Notes: generated from the letters alone by a model not told the origin. 23,826 bases of DNA from Nemertoderma westbladi (GCA_032718475.1 JAUCBJ010007896.1:1-23826), one strand, 5' to 3'. Shown: positions 1 to 10,063, counted from the stretch's first letter. Made by a program: numbers and translations.

Positions 1-211
1 TGTTTTGCACAGGAGGCGGTTATCGTCATATTTTAAGTAAATTCTAAAAATAATTATTTAATCCAAAGGGGTGTTTTTGTAACGCTTAAGTCACAGTTCA
101 ACAGAGTATTATATGTATAATTTCAGCTATACATTGTACAAATTCATTAATAACTTCAGTGTCGCAGTCTGTATTTGGGTGGCTGGAACTCATATTAGCG
201 GCCCATACGTG

Positions 212-2248
212 TCATGCTTCGTGGAGAAGATTGGTCATATCCATTAGCCCAGGGTCGTCCCGCGATCCAGGGTCGTCGATAATCGTCCCCGCGATGGTGA
301 CTACATCAACTACGGGTTCTACCATTGAATCCGTGACTGTAAAAAAAATAAATTTTCAATGAAAATAACAGCGCATGACAAAAATAACATGCAGTGTGAT
401 ACATGATACACTAATTTGATTTATCGATGTTCAAATACCTCTAAACTAGAGGAGAGGTATTATATTTTGGAGACGGGGGGGGGGGGGGGGGGGGGTGTGG
501 CGGGTGGGGTTAACGCAAATCCCATCTCAGCGAATTAATATCTCTGTATTATGTCTCTATTGTCTCAATGTTAAATTATCGATTTAGGGAAAGGAGTAGG
601 GATTATTTACAAAGGGGTCCTTTATGTTACTATGTTACTTAATTAGGTCCTGCGTCATTAGCCTTAGGTGTTGCCTACAGTAGTTTTATTTATACAGAAA
701 ATATATTTATTCCCAGCAAAGATTAAATTGTAACATGTATTATTGACTTTTGTTTATTGATCTGGTCATAATTGCATGTCACTGTAACCTGCTCCTTTTC
801 ATTAACGACACCAGGATATTGAACCAAAGCAATTAATAATACATTTTTGGTCAACGTTGGTTTTTAGGTATGAGCCCAAAAAACCTAACTTTTGGCCTAG
901 GTTATGGGTTTTTGGATAAAAATGATTATTTATTATTATTATTTGAAAATTATGAAAAAAATTATTATTATCTGAAAAAATACAAAGAAGTTGCGGTGTA
1001 AAGTAAGACAAAAGATATGTATTTTATAATATAAAAATTAATCTTTTTACCTTTGTTTCCTTGAAACCGCCGGATATCGCAATACGTATGATGCACACTG
1101 CGAACGTGACGCTCCAGAGCTGCATTAGAGAAACCCTCTCTATTGCGGTTCACTTTCTCAAGTATCTTTATAATACCAATCTTTGAGAGAGAAACCTTCG
1201 ACTCACAATATTCCTTTGCCTTTGCCGATGATCGACCTGAAATGTTCACTTTCTTTGCGAGTTGTCTTGACATTAACGCTTCAAATTGTCGACAAAGTGC
1301 ATTTCTAAAATTACAACCCCCTTGCAGTGATAAATACGAAACTACATTAGGATGTTCAGCTAGAGCTACCAATTCGTCAATCGTATTGGCTGGATGAAGA
1401 TCAGAATTTTCTCCTTGGGGTTCATTAATCGTTGCCTGCATTTCTTTCTTCCATTTGGACATGTTGGAAAGGAACATTCCCACCTTGATTTCTAGCGACA
1501 AAATACTCTTTCTATTGTTTTCCTGCAAATGGTAAGTACATTCTAGGAGCTCTCGATCCGTTAGTGACTTAATGTCGAACTTATCATCTTTGTTGAAGAC
1601 TTTCACACTACATTCCCTGGTATTTTTTCGACAATACACAGAGTTGTAAATGGATTCATCTTCACCTGTTTTATCATTAGCTAACTTCTCCAAAATACCG
1701 GTAGTCTTGGAGGCGGTATGATGGTTTATTATAGGTGCTGGTAATGCTTGAGCTTGAGGGGCTACTGGTGGAGATATAAACTCTACTTCCGTAGTGCCAG
1801 AATGCAGTTGTCTATCTCTAAAAATATTAGGACGTTTGCTGGGTTGTCGCGTACAGCCATCTTCATCAGAAGATGCCATTGCTGGCCCTATCGATTTGTA
1901 CGACTTGAACGTTAGGCGCTTCCTAGTCCCGCCCATTCTATCTACAACTCTCGGTGTTGCGTTAAATATTTGTTCGAAGCGAAACTTTCCACATAATTTC
2001 ATTGACCGAGCTTTCTCGAGAATAACCATGAAGTCTTCTTCTTCAGTATAGCCATGCGTTAGAATACTGCACTGTGAATATTGTTTCCCATCATAGATGA
2101 CATCGTAGTAACCGCCACCAACCCTGAGATCACCATTCGTTTCGGATAAGTCTACATCCGCCTCAATATTAGCAACAAAGAACGACTCATCTTTACGACA
2201 ATAAACAATCACATCGGTATATGGGTGCAATTCCCGGTTGTAACTCAT
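212..2248 (-). CDS. DUF4806-like protein, two-exon gene
   Basis: Exon 1 runs from the ATG at 2248 down to 1051 and exon 2 from 336 to the TGA at 214-212, giving about 440 residues. The donor reads AAAG/GTAAAAAG. The acceptor is a T-rich tract ending ACAG (340-337). The junction splits a codon after its first base and exon 2 stays open for 40 codons, so the phase fits. Residues about 285-395 resemble DUF4806: a TIDELVALAEHPN start, a Leu-rich stretch, then GG and a basic helical segment. The middle (about 110-180) is Ser/Pro-rich and looks disordered. DUF4806 has no known biochemical function. In invertebrates it is often multi-copy and found near DNA transposons (from memory). A transposase terminal exon lies just upstream on the same strand, so this may be an element-borne accessory gene. 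Without splicing the frame would run on to 968, ending in a hydrophobic tail that I take to be intron. Confidence 0.6.
475..801. repeat. Poly-G MITE fragment and inverted relic in intron
   Basis: Starts with 21 consecutive G (475-495), then a stretch (about 510-540) matching 16390-16425 (ACGCAAATCCCATCT, then GCGAATTAATATC), then GGGAAAGGAGTAGGG near 588. At 778-801, in the opposite orientation, is AAAAGGAGCAGGTTACAGTG, the internal motif of the same family. It appears to be a rearranged, degraded copy of the element at 16371-16630. It lies wholly inside the intron of the DUF4806-like gene. Confidence 0.55.
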
Positions 2249-2529
2249 TGCTTATGAGGTCAAGAAATCGGTAACAAAATATACAATTATAATAAAAAGT
2301 GATGATAATTAACGGGATATATAATAGGTCTGTAGGTAGGTATCTTCTAATTGAGTTTACAGCATCTGCTCACAGAAGTGAAATAGTTTTATCTACAAAG
2401 TATATACTGTAGTTTGAAACTTAACGATTGATAATTACAGAATCAAAGTTTGTTATGAATTATTAGAGAGTCAATATAGTAATGGTAAATATATAAAGTT
2501 CACAAGTAGCGTAATACATGGAATACAAT

Positions 2530-3120
2530 TTAGTTACAAAACATCGTAACATAAAACACATTCTCATTGTTGAACAAATGGGGAAAACATATGCACCACT
2601 TGAAGATGGAACTATCTACGGACAAGTTTGAAATAATTGCTCCCTTCTTGAAAAAGCCTTCCCCGAATGGAAGGCTTTTGTAGATCTCCTGACCAGCAAC
2701 AACAGTAAAAACGTCATCAACAAATGTCAGTGAGTGACCTGAGACTACGAGATTGGTACCGGTACTGGTACTGAAAGTTTGAACTTTAGAAAGCAACATA
2801 TACCTACCATCAATAAATATGCAGTTCCCCTTTTTAGGCAAGAAAACCTTAGGGTTCAGTGTTTTTTCAGCACAAATTGTGGAACAGGTATCAAATAAAA
2901 CTCCACTTATTGCCTCCTTGTGAATTAAATCTAATCGTTTCGATCGCAACCGTTTCTTGAGTACAGCCATGAACGATTCGAATTGGAAAGCACTCCATTT
3001 ATCCAGTGCACCATACATAGAGCAAAAATCAGGAAGATGTGTCAATAAATGGACATTGAAGGTGTACTGTCTGACTGTACTAGGGCTCAACAGACAGTCG
3101 GGGAGAAGTTCTACTTTCAA
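2530..3120 (-). pseudogene. Terminal exon of EnSpm/DUF4218-like transposase
   Basis: A 196-codon open stretch with no convincing ATG. It begins right after a possible acceptor (TTTCAACTCAG, ending 3121), so I read it as a last exon or a 5'-truncated relic. Residues about 19-65 carry FNVHLLTHL, then a GALDKWSAFQFESFMAVLKK block. This is the conserved pattern (NVH-LxHL, SAFxFExxxxxLKK) of the DUF4218-like region near the C-terminus of animal and plant EnSpm/CACTA-type transposases. The end (SIFKWCICFPHLF, then VFYVTMFCN) also looks like the usual C-terminus of that family. The catalytic core is absent upstream: 3121-3483 has no matching frame. It shares the strand of the DUF4806-like gene 280 bp downstream. 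I see no CACTA termini. Confidence 0.55.
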
Positions 3121-3483
3121 CTGAGTTGAAATTTCAACTTTTCACAACAATTTCACCCTACCGGTATCCCTTTTTAAAACAAAAATCAAATCGATTACGG
3201 GATTTTAATAGGCCTATATTGTAAGCTTACCGGAACCGGTAGGCCTATCTACTGATCGAGGCGACTAGGCCTACCCGGTGTACCCTGTACCCAGCTCTGC
3301 AGCTAGGCCTACTAGTCAGCTAGTGCTGTATAAAATATAATTTTGAACAAATGCCTGAATTCGGCCTGTTAAATTTATCTAACCATAACGAATGAACTGA
3401 TGAACCAATCTAGTTCAGTCTGTGTTTGCTGCTTTGCTGCTTTGGCTTTGACAGTTTGATCGCTCTAATTTCCCCAATATAAA
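3121..3483. other. Non-coding spacer, TAGGCCTA/ACCGGT-rich
   Basis: No supported gene. The stretch has several overlapping TAGGCCTA and ACCGGTA words (3205-3310) typical of simple-sequence background elsewhere in the window. If the transposase was once complete, its next intron or exon should lie here, but I find no continuing frame. Confidence 0.5.
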
Positions 3484-3952
3484 GAAAAGTTGGGGTCCTA
3501 CCTACGAATTACCCCAAAATACTCCAAAATACCGGTACCCCAAAATAGTCAAAAATTACCCCAAAATACTGAAATACCCCAAAAAGGCTAAAAAATTACC
3601 CCAAAATACCCCAAAATAAGCTAACAATGTTTTTTAACAGCGAGGGAAAGGAGCAGGTTACAGTGGCAAGTTTTTTGAACCAAAACAATAAACGAGAGTG
3701 AAGAAAAATTTTTTAATTATTTTGGGGTAATTCATCATTATTTTAGGGTAATTCGTCATTTTGCCATATTTTGGGGTAAATTAAATTTCCAAAACAAAGG
3801 CTCAAAAAAAAGTATTTTGGGGTAATTCTAAACTATTTTGGGGTATTTTGGAGTAATTATAGGCCTAAACTATTTTGGGGTATTTTGGGGTATTTTGGGG
3901 TGTTTTGGGGTATTTTGGGGTAATTCGTACTGTCGTAGGACCGGAAAAGTTG
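3484..3952. mobile_element. Foldback (MULE-like) element with 9-bp target duplication
   Basis: The nine bases GAAAAGTTG occur at 3484-3492 and again at 3944-3952, bracketing 451 bp. Ends are inverted: GGTCCTAC at 3494-3501 and GTAGGACC at 3935-3942, each next to CGAATTACCCC or its complement. The left arm (about 3510-3620) is tandem CCCCAAAATA-type units. The right arm (about 3718-3922) is the complementary TATTTTGGGG units, so the element can fold into one long hairpin. The loop (3621-3715) contains 3644-3693, which nearly repeats 16452-16500 of the MITE. It encodes nothing. Nine-bp duplications are typical of Mutator-like and foldback elements; hAT (8 bp) fits less well. Confidence 0.75.
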
Positions 3953-4440
3953 CGCCTGCACCTGCTGCCTGCTGACCGGTACCGGCAGACTGCTACCAGC
4001 ATACAGTAACAGTACAGGAGTACAGCAGTCTGGCAGTAGTCAGGTAGTACCGGTCTGCCGGTACCGGTAGACCTAGACGTAGGACGCAGCACAAGACACG
4101 GCCAGTCCCAGTCAGAGTCAGCCTACTGCAGATAGCAGATAGGCTATAGACCAGTAGACAGCTAGTGCTAGCTTGACCATCAAAGCAAACTGCCTGACTG
4201 AAGCAGGCCTACCTGCCTACTGCTGCAGTTGTGAGTGACTCCGTCAGTCCGTAGGCAGTTCACACTTCACTGTCACTACTTGCTACAACTATGACTGTAT
4301 GATACCGGTAGTTACAAAACAACAGTACTGCAACTGCAATGTACTGAATGAATACATTCCTGCATTCGGATATTCAGTACGTACCGGTACAGCAGTAAGT
4401 CAGCCAGTACAGTTGTAGGGTTGTAGCGCCAAAAATTCAA
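3953..4440. other. Cryptically simple CAGTA/GTACCGG-rich spacer
   Basis: No gene. Interleaved CAG, GTA, ACCGG and CTGCCT words run through about 490 bp, including ACCGGTACCGGCAG and GCCGGTACCGGTAGACC (4045-4073). Short open frames through it are compositional artefacts. The same words recur at 10310-10380 and 18030-18080. Confidence 0.6.
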
Positions 4441-4687
4441 ATTCAAATATGCCCGCAAAAGGCATAACAGCATAAGGTGACAAATGAGTGATAAATCTCA
4501 AGAAATTCATAAGTGTTGATTTCACAAATTTCTTTAATAAGTGATTCCAATGCGTTTTTTCGCATGAGATAAAACGAATGTGATTCGCAAGTGTATCGCA
4601 GGAGTTTTATCACTAATAATTTTTCCGCAAGAATAACGCATGGCGCATGAATATCACTTGCGATTCGCTTGCGCACTTTTCACTGGG

Positions 4688-4850
4688 CAGGCTCGTAATA
4701 ACTGCCGGTGACCAGGGACTGCTAAGGATCTGTCTGTCGGTTCCTGTCGCAAATCCCTCACGCAATCAGCAGACTTTCCGAGTCCTTATTCAGGCTTGTA
4801 ATAACTGCTGTTGGCCAGGAACCGCTAAGGGCAGTCCTTGTTCCTAGGCC
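4688..4850. repeat. Imperfect direct duplication, 103-bp spacing
   Basis: CAGGCTCGTAATAACTGC at 4688 is followed 103 bp later by CAGGCTTGTAATAACTGC at 4791. Both continue into a related block (CCAGGRAC-x-GCTAAGG). About 45 bp are shared per copy. Origin unknown. Upstream, 4441-4680 holds a weak 77-codon minus-strand frame that I do not support as a gene. Confidence 0.5.
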
Positions 4851-5155
4851 TAGCGAGTTACCAAATCCACCTCTACAGGCAGCAGGAAGTTGGCTAGGCC
4901 TAAATAGTATCAGGTAAACCTGAGTACTGCTTGATTTTGCCTCCCACCCTTGACCCTTAAATATCTGATATGAGTCCCGTGCCCCGTAAGTCGCCCCAAT
5001 ATTCGCCCGTGAATCGCCACCAGTCCCTTGAATATACCCAAATTCCACGTTCCCGCACCCAGTACTGATATTGGAATATTCATTATAAATAAATCCGAAA
5101 AAATATTCAACTCTCGTTATGAAAAGTTGAAATACCGCGAACACTCCCCCCCCCC

Positions 5156-5203
5156 AATGACCTTCGTGAGGTCTATCGGTAGATCGAGTTTGCGTAGGTC
5201 ATT
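5156..5203. repeat. Nested hairpin next to a C-tract
   Basis: Directly after ten C (5146-5155), AATGACC (5156-5162) pairs with GGTCATT (5197-5203). Inside it GACCT-TCGTG-AGGTC forms a smaller hairpin. It resembles a transposon-end structure, but I cannot name the element. Confidence 0.35.
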
Positions 5204-5322
5204 TCCCATATAAAAAACCCAAATTTTAATATTGCATAGTCCTAATTAATTTATCCTAGAGTTAGTTTAAGTAGATATAAAATAAATGTTCGATATAAAT
5301 GTCTCTGGAATATCCTGGTCTT

Positions 5323-6552
5323 CTATTTCTTACTCTGATACGCTTTCCTTCTCTTCGCCCATCTACTCTCATCGATCGCCAGTGCAGGTAGGGGAGCATC
5401 ATCGTCCATCGCGAGCATCGCTGCAGCTTGTCTCCTGGCGGCCCTTCCTTTAGATGGTAGTGGGATCATGTCCATCCGTCTCTCCAACTCGGTGATGCGT
5501 GCCTCTAGAAACCACTCTCGAACGTCAAATGCTTCTTTGTAAGAGTATAGGCATCTAAGGATCTCGAAGGGACCAAATAATCCAGCGCTCAATAGTAAAT
5601 CCACGTAATGGAAAGGTAGCGTCGCTGTCGTATGGAGGCGTTCTCGGGACGAGAAGTATCCGCACGCCATCTCTTGCGTGATATTTCGCGCATTTCTATG
5701 GTCTTTACATGGTTATTGGCATATGTTTCAAACATTACCATATTTCCCATAGCTGTTGTGTCCTTCGTAGGACACTTTATGTTACAACGGGGGCTCGCGG
5801 AATGTCCACGGAAACCACATTTTGTGCGTTTTGGACAAACTGATACATCGTGGCCCAATATCGCGCAATAGGGACAGTAAAGTATCCCGAGGAGCTGGAG
5901 ACACGAATCAGTAACCCGATTTCTCCTTCCGCATGGACACTGTTCCGAACCGCAGTTTCCGCACACCTCCAGTTGCATCTCCCGGCCGAAGAATATTGGG
6001 ATCGGTACACCGGCGTAATACTCCAGCCGTCGGTCACTTTTGGGGATATTCGTAGTAGACGGTAGCCCGCGGAATGCTGGGCTTTTGCAGAGTATGTTCT
6101 CGCTACGATATCCTTCCTTATAGCCCGCTGGTTGCATCCCGGGCGCCCGTTTCTGGTGGTGGATCCACTCGGTTTGTTCGGCGTACCACCGGGTTAGTCT
6201 CATAGGGTCTAGTGGGACGGAGGGTGCCGTCGCCACAGCCGGTCGGCAAAGGGGTGCCGGGGCATTCGCCGAAGGCATTCCAAGGAGGTCTACAGGGGTT
6301 GGAGCTACGCTGGGACCCTTCGCAACCTGTATAGCTGAGCGGGTCCGCTGGGTGCTGGTATTCGGGATCTCCGAAGACCAGTTTTCTCCTCCCGGGAACG
6401 GATATGGAGACAACCTCTGACATGTATCACCGAAGTCGCTAAGCGCGAAGGTGGTTACTAGCTCTCTAGCGGGACTGCCAGAGCCAAGCAGGGTGGATAC
6501 GCCTGCCTCCGTTGCAGGTTCGGCCGCGGCGACCCGTTTGGCGGCTGGTCCG
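5323..6552 (-). pseudogene. Frameshifted copy of the zinc-knuckle Gag-like gene
   Basis: Two minus-strand frames together correspond to the zinc-knuckle and C-terminal part of the intact gene at 21695-23470. Shared order: Pro/Ser-rich linker, a Cys cluster (CGNCGSEQC), a perfect CX2CX4HX4C knuckle (YCPYCAILGHDVSVCP), then a second, decayed knuckle (KCGFRGHSASPRC) missing its first Cys. The frame breaks near 5670. The other frame then covers 5670-5323 and resembles the intact protein's region after the knuckles, ending in a basic tail (WAKRRKAYQSKK). The N-terminal third of the family is missing. The upstream edge abuts a LINE fragment at about 6552, and the longest frame runs on into it out of phase, so its first 40 or so residues (to the ATG at 6680) are chimeric and not part of this gene. 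Probably dead. Confidence 0.6.
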
Positions 6553-7098
6553 TAAAAGATATGTAATAAGTTGGTCATATAATATTTTTTCATAAATTTT
6601 ACTAAATAGTGGAAGAACTGATATAGGTCGATAATTTGAAGGATCGAGGGGTTTCGCATTTTTATAAACTGGAGTAACACTTGCTATTTTCAGCGCATCC
6701 GGGAAAGTACCTTTTTTTTGGTTTATAAGGAGTTATAGGTGATTAGAAATGACCTCTGATCCGAGTTTTATTAATAATTTACATGGAAAAGTGTCATTGT
6801 ATGATGTATTTTCTTTCAGTTGTAAAAAATGGTACTGTACTTCTATTGGGGTTGTTTCGATCAGAGCAAATGATTTTAACCGGCTCCGGTGTTTTATGTA
6901 TGATAAAGGACACCTAGTTCCTGTGGGTAAGGCTGTGTCAAGAGAAGGTCCTATATTTGAAAAGAAGTTATTAAATCGGTTAGCAATATGAAGGGGATCT
7001 GTGAGGATAGTTTTACCATCATCAGAGTAAACTTGCTTTGGGTTTGAGGTTTTATTGTTTTTTGTAAGTGCGGTATTAATGAGTTTCCAGAGTTTCGA
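6552..7098 (-). pseudogene. LINE reverse-transcriptase fragment (CR1/Jockey-like)
   Basis: Read on the minus strand from 7098, one frame stays open for about 180 codons except for a single TAA. It shows hallmarks of the start of a non-LTR RT domain: SKLWKLINTAL, DDGKTILTDPLHIANRFNNFF, FPDALKIASVTPVYK, then the RT block NYRPISVLPLFSKIYEKIL. It stops abruptly after YDQLITYLL, where the zinc-knuckle copy begins, so the catalytic YxDD and thumb regions are absent. Endonuclease sequence upstream is also absent, as in a 5'-truncated insertion. The nearly intact frame suggests a fairly young insert. It differs from the RT at 11.2-13.5 kb. Exact clade cannot be set by eye. Confidence 0.7.
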
Positions 7099-7361
7099 CA
7101 GTTTGGTGGTCGTGGGGAGAACTTATCGGTGACTGACAACCTGGTAGGGATAAAATATAAAGATACTGGTAGTGGTACTGGTACTGTAAAATCGAGTTAA
7201 ATATATGAGATATACATAATGTATAAAATATGGAAGATTAACTAAAACAATTAAAAAAAAAAAAAATTGGATTGACAGCAATTGACCATATTTAAGACAG
7301 CAAATGACAATATTATTTTGTAATTATATGATAAATAGATTACGACCTTAGCAGATTAAGG

Positions 7362-7606
7362 CAATTAAGTAAAAAAAACAATTGTAAATGAGTTTAAAAA
7401 ATGTTTCCATAGAGTTAAAATTAAGTAATTATTACATACATAAAAAGTAAGAATGTGGCGCTACAAATTAAGATTAATACTCTGAATTTGTTAAGTCAAT
7501 TAAGTAAAAACAAATGAGAACGAGTTTAAAAAATGTTTCAATAAAGTTAAGTAATTGTTTAACACATAAAAAATACGAATGAGGCGCTATAAATTAAAAT
7601 TAATAT
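7362..7606. repeat. Two-copy AT-rich tandem duplication (~130 bp)
   Basis: CAATTAAGTAAAAA starts copies at 7362 and 7497. Both continue through GAGTTTAAAAAATGTTT and end in GGCGCTAYAAATTAARATTAATA (7457-7479 and 7583-7605). Copies differ by small indels. The rest of 7140-7880 is AT-rich with A-runs (near 7253-7266) and TATATT microsatellite (about 7820-7883), with no gene. Confidence 0.55.
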
Positions 7607-7884
7607 GGAGTTATTGGGGATTTATTGCTGCTACCTTAGTGCTACCACTAGGACGGATAAAATTTCAATGGTAAAATTGTATAGTGTTCATTTAGCCTTG
7701 ATTTAAATGTGTTCAGTTGTCTACTCTGCCTGGGTATTTCTACCCTGCCTGCCTATGGTGGTAGCAGCCTGCTATAGTAGTACAGCAATTAGCTTGATAT
7801 AACTGTACAATATACTGACATATATCTTTATATATATATTATTATTATATATTTATTATATTTATGATATATATTTATTTATAT

Positions 7885-9537
7885 ACTAGAAAGCCTGTGG
7901 CCCTTCGGGCCACAGCTTTCTAGTGCACGTGCAGATGATATATGAATATGTGTGGGAGATTGGAGAACTGCATACGGAACAGACACCATCATTAAATAAA
8001 ACACCACCCCCATAAGAGATAACTGTCAAGTTTCAACTTTAGTCAGATTGTAAATAACAAAATTTCCAGAAAATGATCACTTTCAGATCCACCCTCTACC
8101 TGCGGACTGGTGAAATGCAGACGGCGCTGCAGTTTGGTAAAGATGGGGTTTATGGTGAAGTAAAATGCCTGCCTTTCAAGTTTCAGCTTAAACAGATTGT
8201 AAATAACAAAATTGGTGTAGATGTTCACATTCAGACTTCTAGCGGTAGACTGAAGAACTGTAGACGACTCTGGGACTCCGTAAAGATACAGAATATGCTG
8301 CAGTAGATTCCTGCCAAGTTTCAGCTCAAAGGGATTAAAAAGAACCAATTGGGATGAGGTGTTCACTATCAGACAATTCGCCCTCTAGCGGCAGATAGGG
8401 GAACTGTATACAACTCTGCGACTCCGTAAAGGTAGAGCCTATGCTGTAGTAGATGCCTACCAAGTTTCAGTCTAAACCGTTTGTAAATAACAAAGTTGGA
8501 GAAGATGTTAATTTTCAGACATTTCACCCTCTAGCGGTAGACTGGGAAAGTGTATAGGACTCTGCAACTCCGTAAAGATAGAGCCTAGGATGTAGTAGAT
8601 ACCTGCCAAGTTTCAGCTCAAAAGGATTAAAAAGAACCAAATGGGATGAGGTTTTCACTATCAGACAATTCGCCCTCTTGCGGCTGACTGTGGAACTGTA
8701 GACGACTCTACTACTCCGCAAAGATATAGCCTATGCTATAGTAGATGCCTACCAAGTTTCAGTCAAAACGGATTGTAAATAACAAAGTTGGAGAAGATGT
8801 TAACTTGCAGACATTTCGCCCTCTAGCGGTAGACGGGGAAATTGTAGACGACTCTGCGACTCAGTAAAGATACAGCCTATGCTGTAGTAGATGCCTACCA
8901 AGTTTCAGTCAAAACGGATTGTAAATAATAAAGTTGGAGAAGATGTTAACTCTCAGACATTTAGCCCTCTAACGGTAGACTGGGTAACTGTAGACAAATC
9001 AGTGACTCCGGAAATATACAGCCTATGCTGCAGTATATAGCTACCAAGTTTCAGCTCAAAAGCATTAAAAATAACAAAGTTGGAGAAGATGTTAACTTTC
9101 AGACATTTCGCCCTCTAGCGGTAGACTGGGGAATTGTAGACGACTCTGCGACTCAGTAAAGATACAGCCTTTGCTGTAGTAGATGCCTACCAAGTTTCAG
9201 TCTAAACGGATTGTAAATAACAAAGTTGGAGAAGATGTTAACTCTCAGACATTTAGCCCTCTAACGGTAGACTGGGGAACTGTGGACATCTCAGTGACTC
9301 CGGAAATATACAGCCTATGCTGCTGCTGCAGTATATAGCAACCAAGTTTCAGCTCAAAAGCATTAAAAACAACCCAATGAGATCAGGTTTTCAGTATCGG
9401 ACAAATTGCCCTCTAGCGGCAGACGGGGGAACTTCAGACGGCTCTGAGTATTACGTTGCAACGAGTTAGGGCGAGACCTATCTAACGAGCTATAGTAAGC
9501 GTGATTTCATCGAGATTAGATGTATAATATTAGATAA
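7885..9537. mobile_element. Helitron-like (HINE/Pearl-type) non-autonomous element
   Basis: The left edge is a 40-nt near-perfect palindrome (7885-7924): ACTAGAAAGC, then TGTGGCCC-TTC-GGGCCACA, then GCTTTCTAGT. A GC-rich hairpin about ten bases before CTAG/T is what Helitron termini show, although here both strands can be read that way. The core is the 146-bp array at 8022-9435, followed by a unique tail (GAGTATTACGTTGCAACGAG) that recurs at 10106. HINE and oyster Pearl elements share this plan: hairpin end, tandem core, tail and tetranucleotide microsatellite. There is no Rep/helicase gene, so it would depend on a helper elsewhere. The right boundary is approximate (near ATATTAGAT at about 9535). 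Confidence 0.5.
8022..9435. repeat. Satellite array, 146-bp unit with dimeric order
   Basis: The CCCTCTAGCGG block starts at 8092, 8235 (altered), 8381, 8527, 8673, 8819, 8965, 9111, 9257 and 9409. Steps are 143, then 146 seven times, then 152; the last step carries an extra GCTGCT. A partial unit precedes the first. Two versions of the second half alternate in part: one with CGGATTGTAAATAACAAAGTTGGAG, the other with GATTAAAAAGAACCAA and GGGATGAGG. Units at 8819 and 9111 are near twins, as are those at 8965 and 9257, so a roughly 292-bp dimer was itself duplicated. Short frames across the array are not genes. Confidence 0.9.
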
Positions 9538-10063
9538 AATAATAATACAGTAAGTACAGGCCTACAGAAATAATTATTTTACTTTTAATATTTATAACAG
9601 TAAAACAAAAATGTTATAAACCTCTCCTTCCATGCAGCCAATGATTGAGAAAGCAGAATTACTCTGAGCAATTCGCAACAGATAACCCAAACCCACCCCA
9701 ATCAACACTCCAGCCTGCTTGCTCCTTATCTGTGCCCAGCCAGCTAGCTGCGAGTTCATTAATTACCTTAACGTTGCTATGATACAGAAACAATCCTTCC
9801 CTATTCAATACCAATAGGCCAATTCGATCCTGCTTGGCGAATATGACATATTTATACACTATTTGATTTTTAATCAATAAATAATCATACATATTTATAT
9901 TAAACACTCGAATAAAATAAAAACTTTGTGAGAATGGGACACGGCGAATCTACCCATGTTAATTTTATACCAGGTGGGATAAATGTTAGCCCTCTAAATC
10001 ATTAATTACCGATAGAAGAACCGAAATAATTCGATAAATTTCGCCCGAAAATCACGAAAATCG
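9538..10063. other. Non-coding spacer between two Helitron-like tails
   Basis: AT-rich, no supported gene. A minus-strand 82-codon frame (9907-9659) has no recognisable domain and I do not support it. The stretch separates two copies of the same tail, so it may be host DNA between two insertions or a later insertion. Confidence 0.4.

Noticed and set aside
159-362. Plus-strand 67-codon open frame
   Set aside because: The minus strand of the same bases is the better reading: a strong acceptor and an in-phase terminal exon of the DUF4806-like gene.
3865-4092. Minus-strand frame with repeated PKYPKTPQNT peptide
   Set aside because: The peptide repeat is a translation of the foldback CCCCAAAATA units running into simple sequence.
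4443-4676. 77-codon minus-strand frame
   Set aside because: Low complexity with inverted CGCAAGTG words; nothing supports translation.
5323-7098. A single retroelement with RT followed by Gag
   Set aside because: The RT is cut at its second conserved block and the order is reversed from known elements; juxtaposition is simpler.
8043-8721. Similar 65-107 codon frames over the satellite
   Set aside because: They recur with the 146-bp period and show no conserved frame between units.
8022-9435. CRISPR array
   Set aside because: Units are head-to-tail satellites of 146 bp with no short repeat/unique spacer alternation, and the context is eukaryotic.
9659-9907. 82-codon minus-strand frame between the Helitron-like tails
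   Set aside because: No motif, no splice or poly(A) signals, and AT-rich composition like its flanks.
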